A DNA stretch of 16,752 nt from UBA6770 sp965661115 (GTDB lineage Bacteria > Bacteroidota > Bacteroidia > Flavobacteriales_G > Salibacteraceae), in NCBI GenBank assembly GCA_965661115.1, contig CBFICO010000054.1:1-16752 (forward strand), read 5' to 3'. Shown in pieces: positions 1 to 6,557 of this stretch (its first letter is position 1; the number at the start of each line of letters is the position of its first letter). The position numbers and the translations under genes were made by a program. The notes below the pieces were generated by a model. The model was not told where the DNA came from, did no database searches, and saw nothing but the letters and a program-made list of their open reading frames with translations.

Positions 1-1432
1 ATAAAATCATCGGTGGGAAGTACGTAGGGTAAATCTCTAATGACTTTTTAAGGAAAACGATACCTTCTTTTAATAACACTTTCTTTTTGACTTCACTGCG
101 TTCTTCTTTTGCAAGATCAATTTTGGCAAGCCCAGCAGCCATATTACACTTTGCACTTTCTGATGAGACCTCAATATCCGCCAAAGCAAGTGTAGCATCA
201 GACTCCCACACAAAATTTCTATCAATCGTTTTAAAACCATACAAAGCAACTATTGCAATTGAAACTGCCATAGCAACCTTTGTTTTAGTTTGCTTAACAA
301 CTAAAAACGCTATTAAAACCGCTACTGCCAAGGTAGGCACATACAAAAAACGCTCGTTCATAAATGTGCCAATTGGGAAGAGTAAATTGGAGTACAAAAC
401 CAAACCACCCAAATAGGTAAAGATGGCAAAGCCGTATATGTTTCTATTTCTCAATCCCATTATTCCAATAACCAATAGAACTATGTGCAATGCCACTGAT
501 ATTAACACCAAGCCATCTCCCCAATCTACAATAGGGATTTGTTTCGGATAGTAATCGTGCGTTAAAGGATGTGGGAAAAAAGAAAGTTTGAGGTAATAAA
601 GTAATGTGAGAAAAATAGTAGCATACTGTTCGCTTGAGCTGGCATTTAAGAACGGGTTATTCATTAGCTCGTTGGCAATTTCGGTTTTTGCCGAACCAAT
701 TACCGCGAATCGAATTCCCAAATAAACCAAAGTCGTTATAAAGAAAGGAACCACACTTAAAAGAGCATCTTTAATAGATCTTTTTGGCATTAATGTATAA
801 ATAGCCAAAGGCACAATTCCTACAAAAACCACTGACGATTCTTTAGAAAGCAGACTCAACAGAAACACCGTGGCTGATGCAATCAATAAAACAGTCTTTC
901 GTGTGTTTAGCCATTTTAAAACAAATGCGAATGCGCCAAAAGCGAGTAGAATACTTAAAATTTCATCTCTACTTTTAATGTTGGCAACTACTTCGGTGTG
1001 CAAAGGGTGAGCGATGTATATAGCGGTTGAAATAACTGCTATGCTCAATAATGATTTGTCTTTTATAGGAAAAAACTGCGCTAAAACGTAGAATAAAACC
1101 AAACCAGATAGCACATACAGTAAAACATTAAGTAAGTGATACATGAATGGGTTGTTTCCAAAAAGCTCCCACTCCATTGCATGCATAGCCATACTCAATG
1201 GCCGATACCTTCCTCCGGCTACTAGGTTTTTATCTTTCCCGAAAAAGCCGGTCATGCTATCGTGAGAGAAAATATCTCCAATGCCATCCAAGCCTTGTTT
1301 GGTAAATTGATTTTCGGTGATAACTATTTTATCATCTAAAACAAAACCGTGCGATAGTGTATTTGCATAAAGCACGAGGGCGATCAAGGCAAGAATTAAT
1401 ACTGCCTGTTTGTGAACTTTAAAAAAACTCAT
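1..1432 (-). CDS. TMTC-like GT-C glycosyltransferase/TPR membrane protein (partial, 3' end beyond left edge)
   Basis: The reading frame is open for 477 codons from an ATG at 1432 to the window edge, so the C-terminus is missing. The protein is strongly hydrophobic with about ten membrane segments. An Asp-Asp pair at residues 33-34 follows the first membrane segment, where GT-C enzymes carry their catalytic acid. Further motifs are YRPLS (76-80), HPLHTE (142-147), NIKSRDE (151-157) and ERFLYVP (360-366). I recognise this set from TMTC-like proteins, which pair a GT-C membrane domain with C-terminal TPR repeats. Residues from about 425 become soluble and helical, which looks like the first TPR. 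By family, such proteins transfer sugar from a lipid carrier to proteins; the substrate here is unknown. The ATG overlaps the asparaginase stop as ATGA, and a GGGGAG sequence lies just upstream, so translation is probably coupled. The family call is fairly firm, the activity is inferred. Confidence 0.8.
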   Translation of the reverse strand, partial: MSFFKVHKQAVLILALIALVLYANTLSHGFVLDDKIVITENQFTKQGLDGIGDIFSHDSMTGFFGKDKNLVAGGRYRPLSMAMHAMEWELFGNNPFMYHLLNVLLYVLSGLVLFYVLAQFFPIKDKSLLSIAVISTAIYIAHPLHTEVVANIKSRDEILSILLAFGAFAFVLKWLNTRKTVLLIASATVFLLSLLSKESSVVFVGIVPLAIYTLMPKRSIKDALLSVVPFFITTLVYLGIRFAVIGSAKTEIANELMNNPFLNASSSEQYATIFLTLLYYLKLSFFPHPLTHDYYPKQIPIVDWGDGLVLISVALHIVLLVIGIMGLRNRNIYGFAIFTYLGGLVLYSNLLFPIGTFMNERFLYVPTLAVAVLIAFLVVKQTKTKVAMAVSIAIVALYGFKTIDRNFVWESDATLALADIEVSSESAKCNMAAGLAKIDLAKEERSEVKKKVLLKEGIVFLKKSLEIYPTYFPPMIL

Positions 1433-2454
1433 ATTGAAAGCTCCCCACAAAAAGGTTTTACAAATTGCTTTTCTAACTCCTCTTTTGATAACCCCTGCCC
1501 TAATAAAAACATGGCTTTAGTAACCGCCGATTCAAACGTAATATCATAACCACCAACCATACCTAAGCTCATGAAACCTGTGCTCGACTCATATTTTCCT
1601 TGATGCACCGTTCCTCTGTCGCATTGAGTGATATTTAAGATGGTCTTTCCTTTTTCTATCTGTTCGCGAATACAATCTAAAAACCACTTTGACGAAGGTC
1701 CATTTCCAGAACCGTATGTTCTTATAATATAAACTTGGTTTTCTTCATTCGAAAACACAGCTCTAACGGTTTCTTCTGTAATTCCAGGAAAAAGATACAA
1801 TACTCCTACCTTATCCAAAAAAGATTTGTGCGCTCTAAAAGCCTCTTTTCTTTTGGGTAAAAAATGGTCTTTTTCAAATTTTACCTCCACACCAACATCG
1901 GCTAAAGGCGGGTAGTTTGGAGATTCAAATGCTTCGAAGTGTTGGGTGCTAGATTTTATGGTTCTGTTTCCTCTGAAAAGATAACCATCAAAATAGATGC
2001 AAACCTCACCCCTTTTGTCAGAAAAATTATTGGGTAAAGTAGCCGCGATTTCAATAGAAGAAATAAGGTTTTCTTTTCCATCTGTTCTCAGCATTCCAAT
2101 TGGCAATTGTGAGCCCGTAATTACTACCGGTTTAGCTAAACCCTCGAGCGCAAAACTCAATGCCGAAGCTGTGTAAGCCATAGTGTCGGTGCCATGTAAG
2201 ATTACAAAACCATCATAACTATCGTAGTTATTCTCAATAATTTGAATGAGGTCTTTCCATAGTTCAGTAGTCGCGCTTGAACTGTCTATCGGGTCTTCGA
2301 ATGAACTAGAATGAATATTAAAATTGAACCGTTCTAACTCAGGTATGGTCTCTAAAAGGTGTTTCAAGTTAAATGGCTTTAACGCCATTGTTTTTGGGTC
2401 TTGAATCATCCCAATGGTTCCGCCAGTATATATTATAAGAATTGTAGAGTTCAA
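1429..2454 (-). CDS. ansA: Type I (cytoplasmic) L-asparaginase
   Basis: It hydrolyses L-asparagine to aspartate and ammonia. The 341-residue length matches bacterial type I enzymes (about 338), and there is no signal peptide, which argues against the periplasmic type II form. The first catalytic motif TGGTIG is at residues 10-15 with the expected nucleophile Thr13. The second, HGTDT, is at 87-91 and supplies Thr89 and Asp90. Lys167, in RGNRTIKSS, is the likely triad lysine. The start codon is TTG at 2454: an in-frame TGA lies seven codons upstream, no ATG comes between, and the first internal ATG is Met16, inside the active-site motif. A perfect TAnnTTTG element about 20 bases upstream suggests its own promoter, although the TatD-family gene ends only 50 bases away. 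The stop overlaps the start of the downstream TMTC-like gene. Identity is secure; E. coli-like allosteric control cannot be judged from sequence alone. Confidence 0.95.
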   Translation of the reverse strand: MNSTILIIYTGGTIGMIQDPKTMALKPFNLKHLLETIPELERFNFNIHSSSFEDPIDSSSATTELWKDLIQIIENNYDSYDGFVILHGTDTMAYTASALSFALEGLAKPVVITGSQLPIGMLRTDGKENLISSIEIAATLPNNFSDKRGEVCIYFDGYLFRGNRTIKSSTQHFEAFESPNYPPLADVGVEVKFEKDHFLPKRKEAFRAHKSFLDKVGVLYLFPGITEETVRAVFSNEENQVYIIRTYGSGNGPSSKWFLDCIREQIEKGKTILNITQCDRGTVHQGKYESSTGFMSLGMVGGYDITFESAVTKAMFLLGQGLSKEELEKQFVKPFCGELSI

Positions 2455-2474
2455 CCTAGCCTTTACTTAAACCT

Positions 2475-2482
2475 CAAATTTA
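2475..2482 (-). promoter_or_regulatory. Bacteroidota -7 promoter element for ansA
   Basis: On the minus strand this reads TAAATTTG, a perfect match to TAnnTTTG. It ends 20 bases before the TTG start of ansA, which would give a leader of roughly 12-16 bases. No well-placed -33 TTTG is visible (a TTG lies 25 bases further upstream), so this is a motif-based inference. Confidence 0.45.
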
Positions 2483-2504
2483 GAGTTACATTTTACTTAA
2501 CGCT

Positions 2505-3290
2505 TCACAAGTTGGGAAAAAAGACAGAATTAGTGTTTTCCTCTGTTATTCGAGCAATTTCTTCGATAGAAATTCCCTTTATTTCTGATAGTTTTTGAGC
2601 TACCAATTTAATGTAAGATGGTTCGTTCCTTTTTCCTCTGTTGGGATGTGGGGCTAAATATGGGCTGTCGGTTTCTAGAACAAGATGTTTCAAATCAAGT
2701 TGCTCTATCACTTTATCTAGGCCTGCATTTTTGAACGTAAGCACACCACCAATGCCCAACTTAAAGTCACCATAGTTTAAAACATGTTCAGCCTGCTCTA
2801 AGTTGCCAGTAAAACAGTGGAAAACACCTTTCATGTTTTCATCGTTTAAATCATCAAGTACTTCAAATATCTCATTGAAGGCATCGCGTACATGAATTAC
2901 AATGGGCAGGTTTAATTGCTTTGCCCAATTTACTTGAGTAATTAGTGCTTCAACTTGCTCCTTGAAAAATGATTTATCCCAATACAAATCCATTCCAATT
3001 TCGCCAACCGCAATTGGCTCAAAAGTTTTTTTATCCCCAAAAAGCTGCGCTTCAACCCTATTCAATTCTTCTTGCCAACCCTCTTTTACCGAACAAGGGT
3101 GCAAGCCGTACATGCCATAAATGTCTTTATGCTCTGCAACCAAACCAGAGAGGCGCGAAATATACTCAGCATCAATTGACGGTAACAAAAACCTCGTCAC
3201 ACCTTCTTGTTCTGCCCTTTCTATAATCTGATCTCTATCTCCATCAAATTGCTCCGTATAAATATGGCAGTGGGTATCTGTAAACTTCAT
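2505..3290 (-). CDS. TatD-family metal-dependent hydrolase (DNase-like)
   Basis: This is a 261-residue TIM-barrel amidohydrolase of the TatD/YcfH/YjjV family, whose members include metal-dependent deoxyribonucleases. The metal ligands appear in order: HCH at residues 7-9 (His7, His9), Glu97 in VGEIGMD, His133 in VIHVRD, His158 in FHCFTG and Asp208 in LETDSPYLAP. Length is typical (about 260). The frame stays open further upstream to a TTG at 3341, but the family N-terminus MKFTDTHCH starts at the ATG at 3290. A good promoter element also lies inside that upstream extension, so 3290 is the better start. It is first in a minus-strand run with ansA and the TMTC-like gene. Its biological substrate cannot be told from sequence, and no E. 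coli-like tat genes lie nearby. Confidence 0.93.
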   Translation of the reverse strand: MKFTDTHCHIYTEQFDGDRDQIIERAEQEGVTRFLLPSIDAEYISRLSGLVAEHKDIYGMYGLHPCSVKEGWQEELNRVEAQLFGDKKTFEPIAVGEIGMDLYWDKSFFKEQVEALITQVNWAKQLNLPIVIHVRDAFNEIFEVLDDLNDENMKGVFHCFTGNLEQAEHVLNYGDFKLGIGGVLTFKNAGLDKVIEQLDLKHLVLETDSPYLAPHPNRGKRNEPSYIKLVAQKLSEIKGISIEEIARITEENTNSVFFPNL

Positions 3291-3307
3291 CCGGCAATAA
3301 TAACAAC

Positions 3308-3342
3308 CAAAATTAGGCGAAGCACCTATTACAACTCGCAAA
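3308..3342 (-). promoter_or_regulatory. Promoter of the TatD-family gene
   Basis: On the minus strand, TAATTTTG (3315-3308) matches TAnnTTTG perfectly. A TTTG (3342-3339) lies 23 bases upstream and a TTG (3334-3332) lies 16 bases upstream, either of which could be the -33 element. The -7 element ends 17 bases before the ATG at 3290, a normal short leader. Confidence 0.5.
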
Positions 3343-3362
3343 GTCTCGATAAGAAATATTAC

Positions 3363-3370
3363 TACATTTG
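3363..3370 (+). promoter_or_regulatory. -7 promoter element for the lipoprotein gene
   Basis: TACATTTG matches TAnnTTTG perfectly and ends 30 bases before the ATG at 3401. I see no TTTG at the usual -33 distance. With the opposite promoter at 3308-3342 it makes 3291-3400 a compact divergent control region. Confidence 0.45.
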
Positions 3371-3400
3371 CTAGGCTAGCGAATTAATGAGAAGAAAACG

Positions 3401-4306
3401 ATGATAAATACACTTAAATACATTTCAATTGGTCTTGCGGTTTCAGTAATCGCAATGTCCTGTGGCAATGAAAATAGGATTGACACTCCACCTACAGACC
3501 AAATTGTTGACCCAGATTTAAATGTTAACACTAAAGACAAAGCAAGGTTTCAGCGAGCTAAAATTGTCTTCTTTGCGCTGCCATCTCCTATTGAAACTGC
3601 TAGAATTCTCAAAAAATCGGGAGCTATTTATAATAAGGCTTTTCTAAATCCTTCTTTAAATTCTATAAATTACAGCACTTCGGTTCGTAAAGCTATTGCA
3701 CTTGGAATCTACGTTGCGGATTTGAGCTATGCCAACTCATTTAAGCAACAACAAGACTGTTTAGAGTATTTTTCAACGGTTCAAAAACTATCAGAAGAGT
3801 TAAGTTTAAGTAACATTTTTACGGCTGAGTTCATTGAACAAATTGAAACACATATCAATGATGAAGATTCAGTACTTAAATACTTATCCGACTCATACTG
3901 GCAAGCAAATGCTCAGCTTAAAGAAAATGAGCGAGAAGGTTTTGCGGCATTAGTTGCAGCTGGTGCTTGGATTGAGGGTTTGCACATTGCTTGTTCATTA
4001 ATTGATAGAAATGATCCTCAAGATAATTTTGCGGACAGAATTGCTGAGCAAAAAGTATCATTAAAACAGCTTGTAAAATACTTGCTTTCCTTTAAAGACC
4101 CTAAAATTTTAGCCGAAATGACCGAAGACCTACAGGGTCTGCAAGAGAGCTACGACAAGATTGAGGTTAAAATTGAGAGGCAGGTTAGCGAAATTGATGA
4201 AACTGGTGTGGAGGTTGTTGGAAACAAAAAAGTATATACCTACCCTGGAGGAGTTTTAGAGGAAATTATTGGAAAGATCAAAGAAATTAGAGCTAAGTAC
4301 ATTTAA
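3401..4306 (+). CDS. Uncharacterised lipoprotein
   Basis: The 301-residue product starts with a lipoprotein signal: basic Lys6, a hydrophobic stretch to about residue 19, then a lipobox ending in Cys21 (IAMSC). The mature protein should therefore be lipidated and held in the envelope, probably at the outer membrane. After a short polar tether (22-45) the chain is almost entirely predicted helix. A conserved-looking core runs from about 47 to 200 (KARFQRAKIVFFALPSPIET, then a Ser/Thr/Tyr-rich stretch), and the C-terminal third is charged and may be a coiled coil. I know no named domain for it; proteins of this look recur in Bacteroidota, but I cannot assign a function. It is followed 10 bases later by a small secreted protein, so the two are probably co-transcribed from the promoter at 3363. 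Confidence 0.85.
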   Translation: MINTLKYISIGLAVSVIAMSCGNENRIDTPPTDQIVDPDLNVNTKDKARFQRAKIVFFALPSPIETARILKKSGAIYNKAFLNPSLNSINYSTSVRKAIALGIYVADLSYANSFKQQQDCLEYFSTVQKLSEELSLSNIFTAEFIEQIETHINDEDSVLKYLSDSYWQANAQLKENEREGFAALVAAGAWIEGLHIACSLIDRNDPQDNFADRIAEQKVSLKQLVKYLLSFKDPKILAEMTEDLQGLQESYDKIEVKIERQVSEIDETGVEVVGNKKVYTYPGGVLEEIIGKIKEIRAKYI

Positions 4307-4316
4307 TCGACGAACT

Positions 4317-4757
4317 ATGAAAAGAACAATTATTTTCTTATCTTTTATTGCATTTTGTTTCGTTGCTAGCTTTAATTCCGAAGCTCAGTGCAAGCGATTT
4401 ACAGAAAAACACTGTTTACCAAGTTTAGCTCCATACACTAATAATGGACAAATAAACAACGCTACTCTTTTTGAGGGCGACTCTGCCAGTTTAATAATGA
4501 CATTTTACTCACTTTTGGATTACCGTTTGATGGTTTGTGCACATGAAGTTCTCGGTACTGGAGTGCATTTTAAAGTTAGAGATAACGACAACAATGTGCT
4601 CTTTAACTCGCAAGAAGCTGGTAAAATGTATTGGGATTTTAGAGTTAATGCAACACAGGACTTTACTGTAAGTGTAATTGCTCCAAAAGACCCTCAAAAC
4701 GTTACCGATATCCCGTCCAGCGGTTGTGTATCTATAATCGTAGGTTTTAAAGAATAA
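4317..4757 (+). CDS. Small secreted protein of unknown function
   Basis: It has 146 residues. The start is the ATG at 4317, because MKRTIIFLSFIAF begins a clean signal peptide ending SEA at about residue 24, with Gln-Cys next. The frame is open upstream to a TTG at 4269, but that would overlap the preceding lipoprotein gene and spoil the signal peptide. The mature part is about 120 residues, mainly predicted beta-strand, with several cysteines (CKRF, KHC, MVCAHE, SGCVS) that could form disulphides in the periplasm. It contains GDSASLIMTFYS and a C-terminal GCVSIIVGFKE. No catalytic motif is evident and I cannot name the family. It lies 10 bases after the lipoprotein gene, and its TAA is in the same frame as the following dprA remnant. 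Confidence 0.82.
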   Translation: MKRTIIFLSFIAFCFVASFNSEAQCKRFTEKHCLPSLAPYTNNGQINNATLFEGDSASLIMTFYSLLDYRLMVCAHEVLGTGVHFKVRDNDNNVLFNSQEAGKMYWDFRVNATQDFTVSVIAPKDPQNVTDIPSSGCVSIIVGFKE

Positions 4758-4772
4758 CTTAAATCATCAGCC

Positions 4773-5048
4773 ATTCAACCACCGTATTTATTTGAAATTG
4801 CCCTTTCGTTGATTGAAGGAATTGGCCCAAAAAAAGCCAAGGCCCTAATTAAGTATTGTGGATCTGCAAAGGCTGTTTTTGCAGAAAAATCAAGTATCCT
4901 CAAAAAAATCCCCGATATTGGAACCACAGCAATTGCGGCATTAAATAATAAAGAAGTTTTTCACAAGGCTGAAAAATAACTTGACTTTATTGAAAAAAAC
5001 GACATTGAAGTCTTCTACTATGAGCATGATAACTTCCCAAGAAGATTA
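4773..5048 (+). pseudogene. dprA: Interrupted 5' part of dprA (N-terminal domain, in-frame TAA at 4977)
   Basis: Directly translated, this stretch encodes the N-terminal helix-hairpin-helix/SAM-like part of DprA: YLFEIALSLIEGIGPKKAKA, then a GCS-type turn (KYCGSAKAVF). It runs in the same frame into LDFIEKNDIEVFYYEHDNFP and the intact Rossmann core downstream. The frame is broken once, by TAA at 4977-4979, where relatives usually have a charged or polar residue after AEK. There is no ATG, GTG or TTG between the preceding stop (4755) and the conserved N-terminus. The position where a start would be expected is ATT at 4773, one base from ATG. Counting 68 codons before the stop, 24 up to 5049 and 272 after, the restored protein would be 364 residues, a normal DprA length. 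A substitution rather than an indel explains the break. Sequencing error is the main alternative. Confidence 0.8.
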
Positions 5049-5867
5049 TTGCATTGTTCAGACCACCCCATAATACTATACGGTAATGGAAATATAAATG
5101 CTAATCCCGATAAGGTAATTGGAATTGTAGGTACCCGAAAAGCCACTCCCTATGGTAAAGAGGTAACCCATCACATAGTTGAATCATTAGCATCCTTAGA
5201 TGTGTTGGTTTGCAGTGGATTAGCATACGGAATTGATGCCCAGGCCCATAAATCATGTATAGAAAAAAATGTGAGCACGGTTGGAGTAGTGGCTCATGGT
5301 TTGGATAGGATTTATCCCAAACAACACACACAGCTAGCTCGTTCAATGGGGGTAAATGGTGGGGTACTTACTGAATTTGTAACTGACACCATCCCCAACA
5401 GAGAAAATTTTCCGAAAAGGAACAGAATAGTAGCTGGAATGTGCGATGCAGTAGTTGTAGTTGAGTCAATGGCAAGTGGGGGTGCGCTAATTACTGCTTA
5501 CCAGGCGTCGGGGTACAATAGAGACGTGTTTGCAGTTCCTGGAAAAACTACCGACCCTTTTTCTGAAGGCACCAATTTACTCATCCGAAAAAACGTGGCA
5601 GGACTTATTACTAAGGGTGCAGATTTAATTGAAGCTATGGGCTGGGAAATTAATTCTAAAAAAGCTGCTCCACAGATCAGTTTATTTCTTGATTTAGAAG
5701 GAGATGAAAAGCTCTTATACGAAATTATTACGGAATCAAAAAACGTAAAAAGGGACGAATTAGCTGCTAAAGTTCAGCAGTCAAGTAGTGCAATTGCAGG
5801 AACTTTATTAAGTCTTGAATTAAAAGGTGCAATTAGAAGTTTACCTGGTGGAGTTTACTCAACGTAG
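5049..5867 (+). CDS. dprA: DprA (DNA-processing protein A) core, N-terminally truncated
   Basis: DprA loads RecA on incoming single-stranded DNA during natural transformation. This open part (272 codons from a TTG at 5049) holds the Rossmann-like core with IGIVGTRKATPYG (25-37), SGLAYGIDAQAH (56-67), a GGVLTEF strand, FPKRNRIVAG and the SGGALITA/VPGKTTDPFSEGTN region. A C-terminal winged helix of about 60 residues follows (from about 212). All expected core residues look intact. What is missing is the N-terminal SAM-like domain and the first strand region, cut off by the TAA at 4977. The TTG at 5049 is the first usual start codon after that stop, but it lies inside a conserved segment (PRRLLHCSD) with no clear ribosome-binding site. 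Expression from it is doubtful. The gene is either a recent nonsense allele, a truncated but working core, or an assembly error. Confidence 0.8.
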   Translation: MHCSDHPIILYGNGNINANPDKVIGIVGTRKATPYGKEVTHHIVESLASLDVLVCSGLAYGIDAQAHKSCIEKNVSTVGVVAHGLDRIYPKQHTQLARSMGVNGGVLTEFVTDTIPNRENFPKRNRIVAGMCDAVVVVESMASGGALITAYQASGYNRDVFAVPGKTTDPFSEGTNLLIRKNVAGLITKGADLIEAMGWEINSKKAAPQISLFLDLEGDEKLLYEIITESKNVKRDELAAKVQQSSSAIAGTLLSLELKGAIRSLPGGVYST

Positions 5868-5883
5868 CAAGGCAATTGTGATG

Positions 5884-5913
5884 TAACTTTATGGCATAAT
5901 ACTAGTACTAGTA
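5884..5913 (+). promoter_or_regulatory. Possible promoter with 14-bp palindrome upstream of the YceI-like gene
   Basis: TAACTTTA (5884-5891) matches seven of the eight positions of TAnnTTTG counting the free ones. Eight bases later lies TACTAGTACTAGTA (5900-5913), a perfect 14-base palindrome made of two ACTAGT units. It would fall at or just after the transcription start, a usual place for a repressor operator. This is pattern-based only. Confidence 0.3.
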
Positions 5914-5945
5914 AACTAAATATGTATCCTGTAAAAACATTCGCA

Positions 5946-6500
5946 ATGAAAAATATCTTCACGCTAACAGTTTCAACTCTCATAATCACTTTTTTTACAA
6001 TGAGCGGAAAAGCTCAAATATCTGTTCAATCCAGTAAAATAACGATAGAAATAAAAACCATTAACCAAAACAATGTTGCTATTAACGGTACCGCTAAAGA
6101 AGCAGAAGCTCAAATAGATCCTATGCAAAACAAATCCATCATAACGCTTGACCCTACTTCTATTCAGTCAGATAATGTAGAATTTGATAAGGCAATAGAA
6201 GCGGCAGGATTCGATGCCTTTGTTTTAGAGGTGAAAATAGATCCACTTGAACTCAATTACAGCAGTAAGAAAAAAGAGCCTATTTACGCACAATGCAAAG
6301 CGGTAATTAACGGGATTTCTGGTACAGTTCCAATTACACTAACTTCGGCAACTCATATGACAAACGAAACCCACACCTATTTGGTAACAGGTAACGGAAA
6401 AATTTCACTGAGCGATTTCAATCTAACAGAACCACTTCCTATGCTAAAGGATGATATAAAGTTTAGGTTTACTCAAAACATTATAGCTGAGTTCAGATAA
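5946..6500 (+). CDS. Secreted YceI-like protein
   Basis: The ATG at 5946 gives 184 residues with a standard signal peptide (MKNIFTLTVSTLIITFF...GKAQ, cleavage near residue 24). An in-frame ATG at 5922 adds eight residues and is possible, but it makes a poorer signal start. The mature protein is beta-rich with alternating strands. It has an N-terminal INGTAKEAEAQIDPMQ, a centre where relatives describe bulk components and conversion of cysteine-free strands, and a C-terminal block YLVTGNGKISLSDFNLTEP. That block closely follows the end of the YceI lipocalin-like fold, where isoprenoid or other lipophilic ligands are bound. The match is partial and the central HL..DFFD-type motif is not clear, so this is a divergent YceI-like protein at best. 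It stands 57 bases before the T9SS cargo gene on the same strand and may share control with it. Confidence 0.6.
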   Translation: MKNIFTLTVSTLIITFFTMSGKAQISVQSSKITIEIKTINQNNVAINGTAKEAEAQIDPMQNKSIITLDPTSIQSDNVEFDKAIEAAGFDAFVLEVKIDPLELNYSSKKKEPIYAQCKAVINGISGTVPITLTSATHMTNETHTYLVTGNGKISLSDFNLTEPLPMLKDDIKFRFTQNIIAEFR

Positions 6501-6524
6501 TAGGCAAGTTTAACCAACCCCATG

Positions 6525-6532
6525 TATCTTTA
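6525..6532 (+). promoter_or_regulatory. Possible -7 promoter element of the cargo-sigma-barrel operon
   Basis: TATCTTTA differs from TAnnTTTG only at the last base and ends 25 bases before the GTG at 6558. A GTTTA at 6509-6512 lies upstream at a short but not impossible -33 distance. The placement is good and the match imperfect. Confidence 0.3.
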
Positions 6533-6557
6533 CTTGTTTTATTAGCCTAGCATTGTT

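Noticed and set aside
87..416. Open reading frame of 109 codons on the plus strand
   Set aside because: It lies fully opposite the TMTC-like gene, whose minus-strand frame has clear family motifs; the plus-strand product has no recognisable features.
3291..3341. Upstream extension of the TatD-family frame to a TTG at 3341
   Set aside because: The family N-terminus begins at the ATG at 3290, the extra residues are cysteine-rich and unlike the family, and a perfect promoter element lies inside the extension.
4269..4316. Upstream TTG start for the small secreted protein
   Set aside because: It overlaps the lipoprotein gene and puts 16 polar residues before a clean signal peptide that starts at 4317.
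4977..4979. TAA read as an amino acid (altered genetic code)
   Set aside because: TAA ends other genes in this window (for example at 4304, 4755 and 9989), so a general reassignment does not fit; a point mutation or read error is simpler.
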